A stretch of 31,000 nucleotides of DNA, from contig CAUYUJ010016057.1 in NCBI GenBank assembly GCA_963575745.1, positions 5,206 through 36,205 of the forward strand, given 5' to 3'. A program made the position numbers and the translations under genes. The notes under the pieces were generated by a model. That model saw nothing but the letters and a program-made list of their open reading frames with translations, was not told the DNA's origin and ran no database searches. Source of the DNA: Prorocentrum cordatum. Its lineage: Eukaryota > Sar > Dinophyceae > Prorocentrales > Prorocentraceae. Positions 16,649 to 24,197 of this stretch are shown here, piece after piece (the first letter of the stretch is position 1; the number at the start of each line of letters is the position of its first letter).

Positions 16649-16831
16649 GTAGGTGGGTCGGACGATCGCGCCGCATCGCCGATGCGTCGACGATGCGGGT
16701 CGATGTGGAGACCGTGCTTCCCCACGCCGACGGCGCCGATGCGTCGCCGATGTCGCTGATGCATCGCCGATGCATCGGTGATGCATCGGCGATGCATTGG
16801 CGATGCGGTGCGATCTTCCGACCCCACCTGC
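16649..16831. mobile_element. MITE-1 copy 3, 183 bp, inside intron of gene G1
   Basis: Left GTAGGTGGGTCGGACGATCG, right (reverse complement) GCAGGTGGGGTCGGAAGATC. Interior palindromes ATGCATCGCCGATGCATCGG are expanded relative to copy 2. It ends 31 bp before the acceptor of the Tudor-like exon. The left edge GTAGGT could itself act as a donor. Confidence 0.75.
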
Positions 16832-16862
16832 TCGGCTTTCATCTAGGAGGCTTCTGCTCGAG

Positions 16863-17149
16863 GTCAGGCCGCCGCTGCAGGCAGCCGAGGGCCACCACAG
16901 GCTGACCGTGCGGGCGCGCCTGCACGGCAGGGAGGTCTGGCGCAGCACCTACGACTTCGACGCGGAGGCGGGGCCGGCGCCGGCCCGCGCTTGCAGCCCA
17001 GGCGACGTAGTGAAGGCCAGGTGGGCGGGCGACGGGCGCGTCGCCGGCGCGGTGGTGCTGAGCGCCCACCGCGGCGTGGCCGTTGTGCGGTGGCGCGATG
17101 ACGACCACACGCACCGGGTCGTGCCGTGGAGGAGCTCGGGCGGCTGCAC
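16863..17149 (+). CDS. gene G1 exon with Tudor-like domain
   Basis: Acceptor CTGCTCGAG|GTC (AG|G) and donor CAC|GTAAGAG, both strong, bound 287 nt. The peptide has an N-terminal beta-rich part (HHRLTVRARLHGREVWRSTY) and then GDVVKARWAGDGRVAGAVV, a turn, and GVAVVRWRDDDHTHRVVP. Spacing of G-D-x-V, A-x-W, GDG, the V-x-V-x-W strand and the acidic DDD followed by V-V-P is that of a Tudor/agenet-type beta barrel, a family that commonly binds methylated Lys or Arg; the aromatic cage is incomplete here (W at two strand positions only). It exits in phase 2 and joins to the exon at 18138. No enzymatic motif seen. Nuclear chromatin or RNA binding is an inference from the fold only. Confidence 0.6.
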
Positions 17150-17262
17150 GTAAGAGGGCCCTACGCCCGGGTGACCTCTGGTGCGAGGCCACATGGGGCC
17201 CCCAGCATTGGCCTGCGCGCTTGGAACTGGCCCTTTCGCGGCTCTCGACAGGCGCGCGCCAG

Positions 17263-17308
17263 TTGTCATTCTCTTGCCCAGGGTCATTCTTGCGTATGGG
17301 CTCCCGCG
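17263..17308 (-). repeat. intron-located dispersed repeat, copy 2
   Basis: Minus-strand GCCCATACGCAAGAATGACC and CTGGGCAAGAGAATGAC match 16574-16617. A weaker inverted partner GGGCCCTACGCCCGGGTGAC lies at 17156, just inside the donor of the Tudor-like exon. Confidence 0.55.
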
Positions 17309-17376
17309 GGCCCAGGCGGCCCAACGATGTCCAATTTGGCCCGAAGATCGCCCGAACCTTTCCCGAGAGGGAGGGA

Positions 17377-17476
17377 GCGGGGAGGAGGAGGAGGACGAGG
17401 AGGAGGAGGACGAGGAGGAGGAGGAGGAGGAGGAGGAGGAAGAGGAGAACAAGGACGAGGAGGAGGAGGAGGAGAG
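17377..17476 (+). repeat. (GAG/GAC)n purine array
   Basis: GAGGAC and GAGGAG units, ending at GGAGAG|GG. Poly-Glu in one plus frame. Confidence 0.9.
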
Positions 17477-17559
17477 GGTACCTTCGCATGGGGTTCGCCT
17501 GTTTTGCCTCCCGGGAGGCGCTCGTCGCCACCGGCTGGACCCGCCTCGAGAAATTTTAG
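17477..17559 (+). CDS. exon-like segment directly after (GAG)n
   Basis: After AG|G the frame reads YLRMGFACFASREALVATGW and TRLEKF then TAG. Good codon bias for 25 residues. It lies in the long intron between the Tudor-like exon and the exon at 18138 but has no phase-compatible way into that gene, so it may be a terminal exon of an alternative product, or a relic. Confidence 0.35.
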
Positions 17560-17837
17560 TCGGAGCGCACCCGGGGAGAAGCCTGGGGAGTAGCGACATC
17601 GGGTTGGGCGGACGGCAACAGGGGAACAACACACGCTATGTTGTAGGCGCGGCTGTTCCCTTCCGCTGAAGCCGCGATGCTTGCGTCGCGCCTGTCGGCC
17701 TTTCGCTGGCGGCCACGCGTCGGCGCTACTCAGCGGCGCCGCCGCCGTGTGTTTCCATTTGGCTGGCCTCCCCCCACGATTGGACCGAGCAGAAGAACAA
17801 TTGTTTGAATCACGCGCGCCCTGTTATTTTGGGTGTG

Positions 17838-17869
<32 letters not shown>

Positions 17870-18137
17870 AGAAAAAGTATGAATCCTGACACTGCACGTG
17901 GTTGTTGAATCACACGCGCCTTTCTGTTTGTAGTTGAACAAAAAACATGCTGAGACTACACTTGATCAGGGGAATCGAGAACTGCAGCCCCCAGGTGCCT
18001 CCCAGCCTCCTCCTGACGGCCTCCGAAGGCCTCGCGCGGCGCGCGCGAGTGCGATCGCCTTGTCGTGGGCCGCGTCCAGCAGCCGCTGGGCCTTCCCATG
18101 CACCCACGTCCGATCGGTGCGCTCTGGCCCCCCCCAG
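17560..18137. other. intron/spacer of gene G1
   Basis: Contains a (TA)7(GA)n dinucleotide run at 17836-17870 and no supported plus-strand exon. A minus-strand frame reads WVHGKAQRLLDAAHDKAIAL (about 18020-18100) with high G/C third positions, but it lies opposite and partly under the plus-strand exon and is left uncalled. Confidence 0.45.
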
Positions 18138-18282
18138 GAGCATGACCACCACCGACGGATCGCCGTGCCCCCTGCCAGAAGAGCCCTGGCCTCGGGCAGG
18201 TCCTGGCGCGGGCGCCGCCGCCGCCGGCGCGGCCCAGGCTTGGTGGCGGGACCTCGCCCGGCGCACGATGCACGTGGACGAG
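18138..18282 (+). CDS. gene G1 exon 3 of model
   Basis: A C-run acceptor (GGCCCCCCCCAG|G) and donor GACGAG|GTTTGG bound 145 nt, which is one base plus 48 codons: it completes the split Thr codon from the Tudor-like exon and exits in phase 0. Reads SMTTTDGSPCPLPEEPWPRA, an Ala/Gly linker, then AQAWWRDLARRTMHVDE. Linker-like with a short Trp/Arg helix. Confidence 0.5.
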
Positions 18283-18552
18283 GTTTGGGCCTGTCAGGGG
18301 GTCCGAAGTGGTCTTCAGTCGTGGTTCGGGTCAGCAGGAGGAAGCGCGGGCACGTTCGCAGCGGCGCTCGGCCAGGGGAAAGCTTTATGCCCTCGTCGGC
18401 CTGCGGGGGCCGTCCTCGGGCCCCGGGACCGGCAGAAACAAATCTGGCTCGAGACGCTGCGCCAGATGGACCCTGGGATGGGTCTTGGGACCGTTTTTGG
18501 GCAGATTTGGTTTCATCCCCTCTCCTGACCGATTTGTCGTGGTCCCAGCCAG

Positions 18553-18650
18553 TTCAGACCCCGTGGCCGCCTCCAAGACGAGGTGTCGTTCCTGGTGCCG
18601 CACGGGGACAATGGCTGGCTGCTCGGGGACGTGCAGGTCGCCGCCACCAG
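18553..18650 (+). CDS. gene G1 exon 4 of model
   Basis: Enters in phase 0 after CCCAGCCAG|TTC and leaves in phase 2 at ACCAG|GTTGG. The 98 nt encode FRPRGRLQDEVSFLVPHGDN and GWLLGDVQVAAT. The DEVSFLVP...GWLLGDV pattern again suggests beta strands. Strong codon bias. The following intron is 155 nt, GT-AG. Confidence 0.6.
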
Positions 18651-18805
18651 GTTGGAGACGGATAAAATTAGTCGGTTGCGCTGACATTCACGCACAAGTT
18701 TCCCGCCTGAGGCCGCGCGTGAACTGTCTTTTCCACGCGGTGTGACACGCCGGCGGCCCGCGAATGCTTTCTCGCGTGAGACCCGTTTTTTGTTCCGTCG
18801 TCAAG

Positions 18806-19040
18806 GTGGCTGCCCGACGAGGCGACCTCGTCGCCAGAGGCGGACTCCACGACGTACGTGGTGCAGGTGCTCCCGGGCTCGTTCACAGTCATTTCGGAGG
18901 TGTCCCTGGCGGCCGTCGTGTATCACGCCGACGAGATGTTGGATCTGGGCCTGGAGCTCCGACAGAAGGCCCCAGCCCGAAGCGAACGCGTCCGCGACGG
19001 GCCCTTTGCGGAAAAGACCGCGCAGACGGCTCGAAGATAA
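18806..19040 (+). CDS. gene G1 terminal exon of model
   Basis: Acceptor GTCGTCAAG|GTGG (AG|G), phase 2, completes an Arg codon and reads WLPDEATSSPEADSTTYVVQ, VLPGSFTVISEVSLAAVVYH, ADEMLDLGLELRQKAPARSE and a basic tail, ending in TAA at 19038-19040. All four joins of the model are in phase. MITE-2 copy B starts 7 bp after the stop, so a downstream exon reached by a splice site hidden at the MITE edge is possible. Confidence 0.6.
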
Positions 19041-19046
19041 CCTTCA

Positions 19047-19200
19047 GTCGGGCATGTCCCTCGACACAGGAGGAATATTCAAGAATTGCCCAAAAATAGA
19101 CAGAGGAAGATTGTCCTATTATTTTTCGTTTATTTTTGATCACGTGTTGACTCCTTTTTTTCTGTCTTCAAGAATCCGCCTGTTGGACGACATGCCCGAC
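19047..19200. mobile_element. MITE-2 copy B, 154 bp
   Basis: GTCGGGCATGTCCCTC at the left and GACATGCCCGAC at the right, inverted. The internal AGGAGGAATATTCAAGAATT and GCCCAAAAATA match copies A and C. T-rich centre. Directly downstream of the G1 stop codon. Confidence 0.75.
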
Positions 19201-19270
19201 CCACACAGACCACACAGACTGCCTGAAGATGACCCTCGGAGGTCCGCCCGGACCCCCTTGGGTCGGCGCT

Positions 19271-19640
19271 GGACCCCCCTCGCCGCACAGTCAAAGCTCG
19301 GATGCGTCCTCGGGGTGCCCTGGCGCGCCTGCCTCTGCGGCCCGTCCTTCGCGGCCCCCTCTCACCACCCACCAAACCACCCCAACCCAACCCGAAGGCT
19401 CACGTTTCCTCGATTTCCAGTGGGGGGGGGGGTCGGGAAACATCGAAAAAACATATGTGGAACCCACCCTTACCCCCCCAACCCGAAATTCGGGTCTTCG
19501 GGTTGGGTTGGGGTGGTCTGGTAGGTAGTCACCCTCGGACCCCCCCTCACCGCACAGCCAAAGGTCGGAGTCGGGACGCGCGCGTGCGTCCTCCGGGTGC
19601 CCCGGCGTGCTCGCCTCATGCGGCCTGTCCTTCACGGCGT
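19271..19640 (+). repeat. direct repeats of about 90-100 bp flanking MITE-3 copy 1
   Basis: Left copy 19271-19358 and right copy 19537-19640 share GGACCCCCCTC.CCGCACAG, CAAAG.TCGGA, TGCGTCCTC.GGGTGCCC and GCGGCC.GTCCTTC.CGGC. The MITE lies between them, so an ancestral tandem duplication was split by, or accompanied, the insertion. Confidence 0.75.
19365..19528. mobile_element. MITE-3 copy 1, 164 bp, TCA target duplication
   Basis: Terminal inverted repeats of about 33 bp: left CCACCCACCAAACCACCCCA then ACCCAACCCGAAG; right end CTTCGGGTTGGGTTGGGGTG then GTCTGGTAGGTAG. TCA directly precedes and follows. Interior keeps TTTCCAGTGGGGGG, GGGAAACATCGAAAAAAC and AACCCGAAATTCGGGT in common with copy 2. 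Confidence 0.85.
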
Positions 19641-19764
19641 GCACGGGCCGGCCCTTGGAAGGTGCCGGCGGCCCTCCGCGCCACCAGGGTGCCCACGTCG
19701 GCGTCCCAGGCTCTGGCGGTCTTGCCGCCCGTCCTTGCTATGTGGATTCCGACGGTGCACGTGG

Positions 19765-19845
19765 CGGCGCCTCCAGCGCCACCGCGCGCAGGGGTGCGCG
19801 GGGGGGGTGTCCAGCGCCGGCCCAAGAAATCCGCGCGCGCCGCCG
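19765..19845 (+). repeat. dispersed GC-rich repeat R3, copy 1
   Basis: GGCGCCTCCAGCGCCACCGC, a GGGGGGGTGTCCAGCGC block and AAGAAATCCGCGCG correspond in order to 23625-23710. Confidence 0.55.
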
Positions 19846-19886
19846 GGCTATCGGTCACGCCTGCAGCGATGTCCCTGAGCAGCACT

Positions 19887-20035
19887 CGGCGGCGAGCGAG
19901 GGGGGAAGTGAGAAGGAGAAGTCCTTCTCTGAAGGCGGCGCGGCTTCTCGGAAGCCCTCCGGCCTTCTGAGGAGGCTTCCGCGTCTTCGGGGAAGGCCTG
20001 GGCGACACTTCTCGAAAGGCCAGGAGACGTTCCAG
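19887..20035 (+). repeat. dispersed repeat R2, copy 2
   Basis: See 1204-1372; shares the CGGCGGCGAGCGAGGGGGGA start, the GAAGTGAGAAGGAGAAG phrase and the CTTCTGAGGAGGCTTCCG part. Confidence 0.75.
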
Positions 20036-20157
20036 CCTCATGAGAATGTTTTTTTCTTCTTCTCGCTTCCCGAAACAAACCAGACGTTTTATGGCGATCA
20101 GCCCGCCCCCTCAACGGCACCTTCTCGAGCTCTGTGCGAGCCCAGATCTTGTGTTAA

Positions 20158-20326
20158 GTCGGGCGTGTCCCTCTACAGGAGGAAGATTCCAAAATAGCCC
20201 AAAAATATTCTGGGGATGATGTTTTGGACTTTTTTTGTTGCCAATTGCTGTGATGATTTTGTGAGTTGTTGTTCCGACTATTTCGTAATTCCCGTCCCAA
20301 ATCCGTATGTCGGGGGCACGCCCGAC
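20158..20326. mobile_element. MITE-2 copy C, 169 bp
   Basis: GTCGGGCGTGTCCCTC at the left, GGGGCACGCCCGAC at the right. Inverted similarity continues outward into TTAA and CTAA. Internal AGGAGGAAGATTCCAAAATA and GCCCAAAAATATTCTGGGGA match copies A and B. Confidence 0.75.
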
Positions 20327-20335
20327 CTAAGTCTC

Positions 20336-20400
20336 TTCGGCATCGCTCGGACGTGTGCATTTTTCCTTCGGCGAGGACCATCGAGGAGCATCCCTGATCA
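20336..20400 (+). repeat. dispersed repeat R4, copy 1
   Basis: GGCATCGCTCGGACGTGTGC, then CCATCGAGGAGCATCC, matches 23199-23262 (GGCATCGCTCGGACGCGTGC, CCATCGAGGGTCATCTTGG). Confidence 0.65.
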
Positions 20401-20409
20401 TTTTGTTCA

Positions 20410-20580
20410 CCACCTACCAGACCACCCCAACCCAACCCGAAGGCCTCAATTTGCCCTCCATTTCCAGTGGGGGGGGGGTCGGGGAACGTTAAAAAAACAC
20501 ATGGAACCCGTACCCCCCCCAACCCGAAATTCGGGTCAAATTCGGGTCTTCGGGTTGGGTTGGGGTGGTTTGGTAGGTAG
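20410..20580. mobile_element. MITE-3 copy 2, 171 bp, TCA target duplication
   Basis: Left CCACCTACCAGACCACCCCA and ACCCAACCCGAAGG; right CTTCGGGTTGGGTTGGGGTG and GTTTGGTAGGTAG. TCA precedes (20407-20409) and follows (20581-20583). Contains an extra CAAATTCGGGT relative to copy 1. Confidence 0.85.
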
Positions 20581-20632
20581 TCATTTGTGAAACAACCACG
20601 CACGAAACCGAAACGAAACACAGGGAATGGAC

Positions 20633-20742
20633 GTCCGAGCGATGGCCAGTCTCGCGGAGGGCGCCGCCCTCCAGCTGGGCTGGGAGGCGCACGTCCGCCC
20701 GGGCCGGGGGCCTCATGTAGGCAGGGGTCAAGGCCTTGAGGG
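20633..20742 (-). CDS. exon-like segment after minus-strand (GGA)n
   Basis: On the minus strand, GGAGGAG|CC starts LKALTPAYMRPPARADVRLP then AQLEGGALRETGHRSD and ends at GAC|GTCCATT, a GT donor at 20632. About 90% of third positions are G or C. The tract before it is pure (GGA)n, so it either encodes poly-Glu/Gly or, more likely, is intron. Enters in phase 1. Unknown protein. Confidence 0.45.
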
Positions 20743-20910
20743 CTCCTCCTCCTCCTCCTCCTCCTCCTCCTCCTCCTCCTCCTCCTCCTCCTCCTCCTCC
20801 TCCTCCTCCTCCTCCTCCCCCCTCCTCCTCCCTCCTCCTCCTCCTCCTCCTCCTCCTCCCCCCTCCTCCTCCCTCCTCCTCCTCCTCCCCCCTCCTCCTC
20901 CTCCTCCTCG
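20743..20910 (-). repeat. (CTC)n array
   Basis: About 55 CTC triplets with a few CCCC interruptions at 20817, 20860 and 20890. Confidence 0.95.
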
Positions 20911-22040
20911 AGGGGGGGCGGCAGGCTCCGGGGCTCCAGGGGCTCGAGGTTCTCGGACGGGCCCGTCGGCTCTCGCCAGGCTCTGTGATCGTGTTCTTTA
21001 TCCGTTGTTTTGCCGATCGGCGCGGGCCCCCCAAACCGAACCCTCCCCCCCCTCGCATGGAGCAGATCTTGGCCGTTTTTGGGCGCCTGCTTCTGGCGGG
21101 CGGGGTCTCCCCCAGAGGCAGCACTCTGGCAAACAGTCGCATGAAGCAGAGGTTTGGGGCTAGACGGACAAAGAGCAGAAATGATCGGAGGGGTAGCGTC
21201 AGGACGTGTTGTCCGCCACTGGGACAAGAAAACGCACAAGCGTGCACTGTTGGAGGTCGGCGCGGACTCTTCGGGCTGGCGCTGGATGCCCCCCTCTGGC
21301 ATCGCCCTTCCGGCTGCTGTGAACACTTACCGTGCCAGGCGCCAGGCTTCACAGTTCGCTCCTCCTTTGCGACATACCGCTGATCGAGGCTTTCTCGACG
21401 GATCACAGCCATACGTCTCATGCCAGCGTCCAAGCACCACCGCCCTCGTCTCACCAGGCGCTCGGCGCGCAACGAAGGCGCCGCCAAAGGGGACGAGGCG
21501 GTGGAGGGCCAGGTTCAACGAATGGAGGGAGGCCGTCGCGGGCCCCCGAAGGTTTCTGCAGAGGCCTTCCGAGGGCCTCGGCGGAGGCCCCAGAGATCCG
21601 ACGATGTCTTTGATCTGGTTCGCCCCACCACTCGCTGACCGGCGTCTGAGATTGTCTTGGCGCCCATGGGCTGAAAATCGTTCGCTGCGCGGCCGAAGCC
21701 CCCCCGGGGTCAGTGCTCCGACCTGGGCCCAGGCCCAGTTCGAGAGGAAGCGCCGGGATCGACAAGTCTGCATCCTCGCAGATCTGGGGCCCGAGGCCGG
21801 CGGACCCTCGCTTTAGGCCCCGCTCGAATAGCGCTCAAGCGCTTTGGGAAGGTCCCAGAGCTCTCTTAGAACGGCCGCGGCACCCGCTGCGTAACCAAGG
21901 CCCGCCGCTTTTCAGAGATCCCCGGTGTATCCTCGGCCGAGTTTATCTTCATTTACCCTTCCATTCGGTTGTGTTCCTGAGTTATAATTTTGTTCCAGGA
22001 ATTCGGCCACGACGACTCGTTTGCGCGGGACACACTACAG
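20911..22040. other. long stretch without a firm gene call
   Basis: A 220-codon plus frame (21154-21816) and shorter frames occur. The best-looking piece is 21420-21638, reading MPASKHHRPRLTRRSARNEG and DEAVEGQVQRMEGGRRGPP then stop, with about 70% G/C third positions, but without clear splice sites and with competing frames. I leave it uncalled. Confidence 0.4.
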
Positions 22041-22063
22041 TGCTCGGGAGGAGCAATTCGGAG

Positions 22064-22344
22064 GGAGGATGAGGGAGCAGGAAGGCGGGAAGGGAAGTGA
22101 GGAAGACAAACGGGGAGGGAAGTGGCGGAGGAGCAGGCAGGAGAGTACGGGGGGGTGGGGGGGGGGAGGAGGGAGCTGGGGGGGGATGGGGGGAGAGGGG
22201 GGGAAGGGTGGAGGAACGAAAAGGAGGGTGGACGAGGAGGATGGGGAGGAGGAGGAGGAGGAGGAGGGTGGACGAGGAGGAGGGGGAGGAGGAGGAGGAG
22301 GAGGAGGAGGAGGAGGAGGAGGAGGAGGAGGAGGAGGACGCCGC
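22064..22344 (+). repeat. (GGA)n / G-rich purine array
   Basis: Degenerate GGA/GGGA, with GGGGGGTGGGGGGGGG at about 22150 and pure GGA at 22242-22335. Confidence 0.9.
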
Positions 22345-22555
22345 GGAGGCAGGCGGAGGGAGGAAGGAGGCCTTCGCCTCGGGACGCCCCTCGCTGCTGG
22401 GGGCCCCCCGGGCGGCCAGGGCCCCGGCGAGCGCGGCCGCGCGGGCGGCACGGAGCCGGGCGGGGCGGCCGCCCCCGCGGGGCACGCGAGCGCGAGCCGC
22501 AGCGTGGAGGGCGTGCACCAGGCGCTCCCGCGGGGAGCGGCCGAAGCGCTCCTCC
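22345..22555 (-). CDS. exon-like segment between triplet arrays
   Basis: The minus-strand frame reads RFGRSPRERLVHALHAAARA, then RPARLRAARAAALAGALAAR and SSEGRPEAKASFLPP, with two amphipathic Ala/Arg helices and G/C third positions. (GAG)n precedes it on the minus strand and (TCC)n follows it. Very high GC leaves the other frames open too, so this is a moderate call. If the arrays were translated the product would be acidic-helical-polySer. Confidence 0.35.
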
Positions 22556-22648
22556 CCCTCCTCCTCCTCCTCTCCTCCTCCTCCTCCTCCTCCTCCTCCT
22601 CCTCCCTCCCTCCTCCTCCTCCTCCTCCTCCTCCTCCTCCTCCTCCTG
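22556..22648 (-). repeat. (CTC)n array
   Basis: CTC triplets with two CCCTCC interruptions; purine on the minus strand, directly 5' of the exon-like segment on that strand. Confidence 0.95.
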
Positions 22649-22764
22649 TCGGGAGCCTTGGGGTGGGGGTCCATGCAAGCGGGGGTCAGCCAGGGCGCTG
22701 GTTCTTCAAAGAACATACAGGGCCGGGGGCGCAGACCGGCCCGCCCGGCACCTCCAGCGACGGC

Positions 22765-22862
22765 CACGACGACGACGACGACGACGACGATGCCAAGATG
22801 CAGAGACGCAAGGACGCAAGGACGCAAAAAGTCGCAGAGACGCAGAGGCGCAAGCACGAAAA

Positions 22863-22902
<40 letters not shown>

Positions 22903-22914
22903 TGCGACGACGAT

Positions 22915-22985
<71 letters not shown>

Positions 22986-22986
22986 T
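22765..22986 (+). repeat. (GAC)n array interrupted by a 9-10 bp minisatellite
   Basis: (GAC)n at 22765-22790 and 22863-22985, separated by AGACGCAAGGACGCAAGGAC-type repeats at 22800-22860. Confidence 0.95.
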
Positions 22987-23198
22987 ACGACACGCTCCCT
23001 CGCTTCCCTCCTTCCGCGTTCCACTCCCTCCCTCCGCCGCTCCCTTCAGGCCTCCCCCCCCATTTTCGCTTCCCCCCCTTCCCCCCCCCCGCCAGGCCCC
23101 CCCCCGTCGCCCACGCCCCACTTCTCCCCGCTGCGGCAGAACCGCGACAGGCGCTTTTTGGCTGCGTTGGACCTCCAGGGAAGGGGGGGGGGGCTTTC

Positions 23199-23262
23199 CC
23201 TTGGCATCGCTCGGACGCGTGCGCTTTTGTTGCTGCCAGGGCCATCGAGGGTCATCTTGGAT
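23199..23262 (+). repeat. dispersed repeat R4, copy 2
   Basis: Matches 20336-20400 (see there). Confidence 0.65.
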
Positions 23263-23407
23263 CGTCTTGCGGAACAGGTGCGCGCACGGAGCCGACAAAT
23301 GCACGAGGAATGTCCGAGCGAAGCTTCCGCGACCTCTCCGCGCGTGCGCCCGACCCTCCTGGAAGGTATATTCTCACGGCACTTCTCCCCCCGCCGCCCC
23401 GTCGCAG

Positions 23408-23566
23408 GTGCTGCGGGCGTTGATGGACCCGGGTGGCGGCCCGCCCCTGAGGCTGCCTCCGCACCTGCAGCCCGACGAGCTCCTGGCAGACGTCGAGCGC
23501 CTCGTGAAGTCTCTGGACGTTGCGGGCCTGGAGGACGTCCCATTCGAAGAAGCAGAATCGCCATGA
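23408..23566 (+). CDS. terminal exon, unknown protein
   Basis: A strong pyrimidine-rich acceptor (CCCCGCCGCCCCGTCGCAG|GTG, AG|G) opens 52 codons and a TGA: VLRALMDPGGGPPLRLPPHL, QPDELLADVERLVKSLDVAG, LEDVPFEEAESP. Third positions are overwhelmingly G or C and the last part is an acidic amphipathic helix, so coding is well supported. Function unknown. Upstream exons of the same gene were not identified among the repeats at 22.6-23.4 kb. Confidence 0.6.
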   Translation: MLRALMDPGGGPPLRLPPHLQPDELLADVERLVKSLDVAGLEDVPFEEAESP

Positions 23567-23624
23567 CCATACACTTTTTGCGCTCCGCGCGGAGTTCTTG
23601 GATCCGCGCTGGGCGCCCCCTGGC

Positions 23625-23710
23625 GGCGCCTCCGGCGCCGCCCCTGGCGCGCTCGGCGCGCCGGGGAGGGGGGTCTGGCGCGGATCCCAGAAATCCCCGC
23701 GGAACGCCAC
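23625..23710 (+). repeat. dispersed GC-rich repeat R3, copy 2
   Basis: GGCGCCTCCGGCGCCGCCCC, GGGGGGTCTGGCGCGGATCC and AGAAATCCCCGCGGAACGCC; compare 19765-19845. About 60 bp after the stop codon of the terminal exon. Confidence 0.55.
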
Positions 23711-23739
23711 AAGTTTATGTTTATGCAGTTTATTTCTGC

Positions 23740-24010
23740 CTCTATCCCTCGTCCTCCCCCCCTCGTCGTCATCGTCATCCCTCCTCGTCCTCGTTCGCCC
23801 TCCCCTGCCTCCTGTGCCTCCCCTCTGCCCCTGTCCTGCCTCCCCGTCGTCCTCCCGCTCCGCCGTCGGCCTGCCTCGTCCTCGTCCGCCCCCTCCTTCC
23901 TTGTCCTACCCCCTCTCCTCCTCGGTTCCTCCGTCGTGCCTTCGCCTCGTCCCTCCTCCTTCCCCCTCCTTCTTCCTCTTGCTTCTTGCTGTTCCTCCTT
24001 CTCTCACGCT
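23740..24010 (+). repeat. pyrimidine-rich CCTC/TCGTCC low-complexity region
   Basis: Degenerate CCTCGTCCTCGTC and CCTCCTT phrases, more diverged than the pure CTC arrays. No gene. Confidence 0.8.
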
Positions 24011-24016
24011 TTGGCC

Positions 24017-24197
24017 ACTCCAGATTTCGTAACAAAGGGAAGGGGGTCTCATTTCGGGGGGGGTCTCTTCCAGGCTATATTGGAGGGCCTGGGGGGGTCT
24101 GGGGACGATGTTTTGGAGGGTTCTCCCACGGGGGAGGTCTGAAATGGCTTGTCTTGGAGGGTCCAGACCCCCTCCCTTTTATTACGAAATCTGGAGT
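24017..24197. mobile_element. MITE-5, 181 bp, single copy in this window
   Basis: Left ACTCCAGATTTCGTAACAAA then GGGAAGGGGGTCT; right AGACCCCCTCCCTTTTATTA then CGAAATCTGGAGT: inverted over about 33 bp with few mismatches. Interior contains GGAGGG.CTGGGG... and GGGGACGATGTTTTGGAGGG. No target duplication obvious. Confidence 0.75.

Noticed and set aside
18000-18202. Minus-strand exon reading WVHGKAQRLLDAAHDKAIAL
   Set aside because: Attractive peptide, but it overlaps the phase-consistent plus-strand exon at 18138-18282 and no donor fits well.
19365-19528. AACCC repeats as telomere-like sequence
   Set aside because: Only two to three units, part of an inverted terminal repeat; no tandem TTTAGGG-type array.
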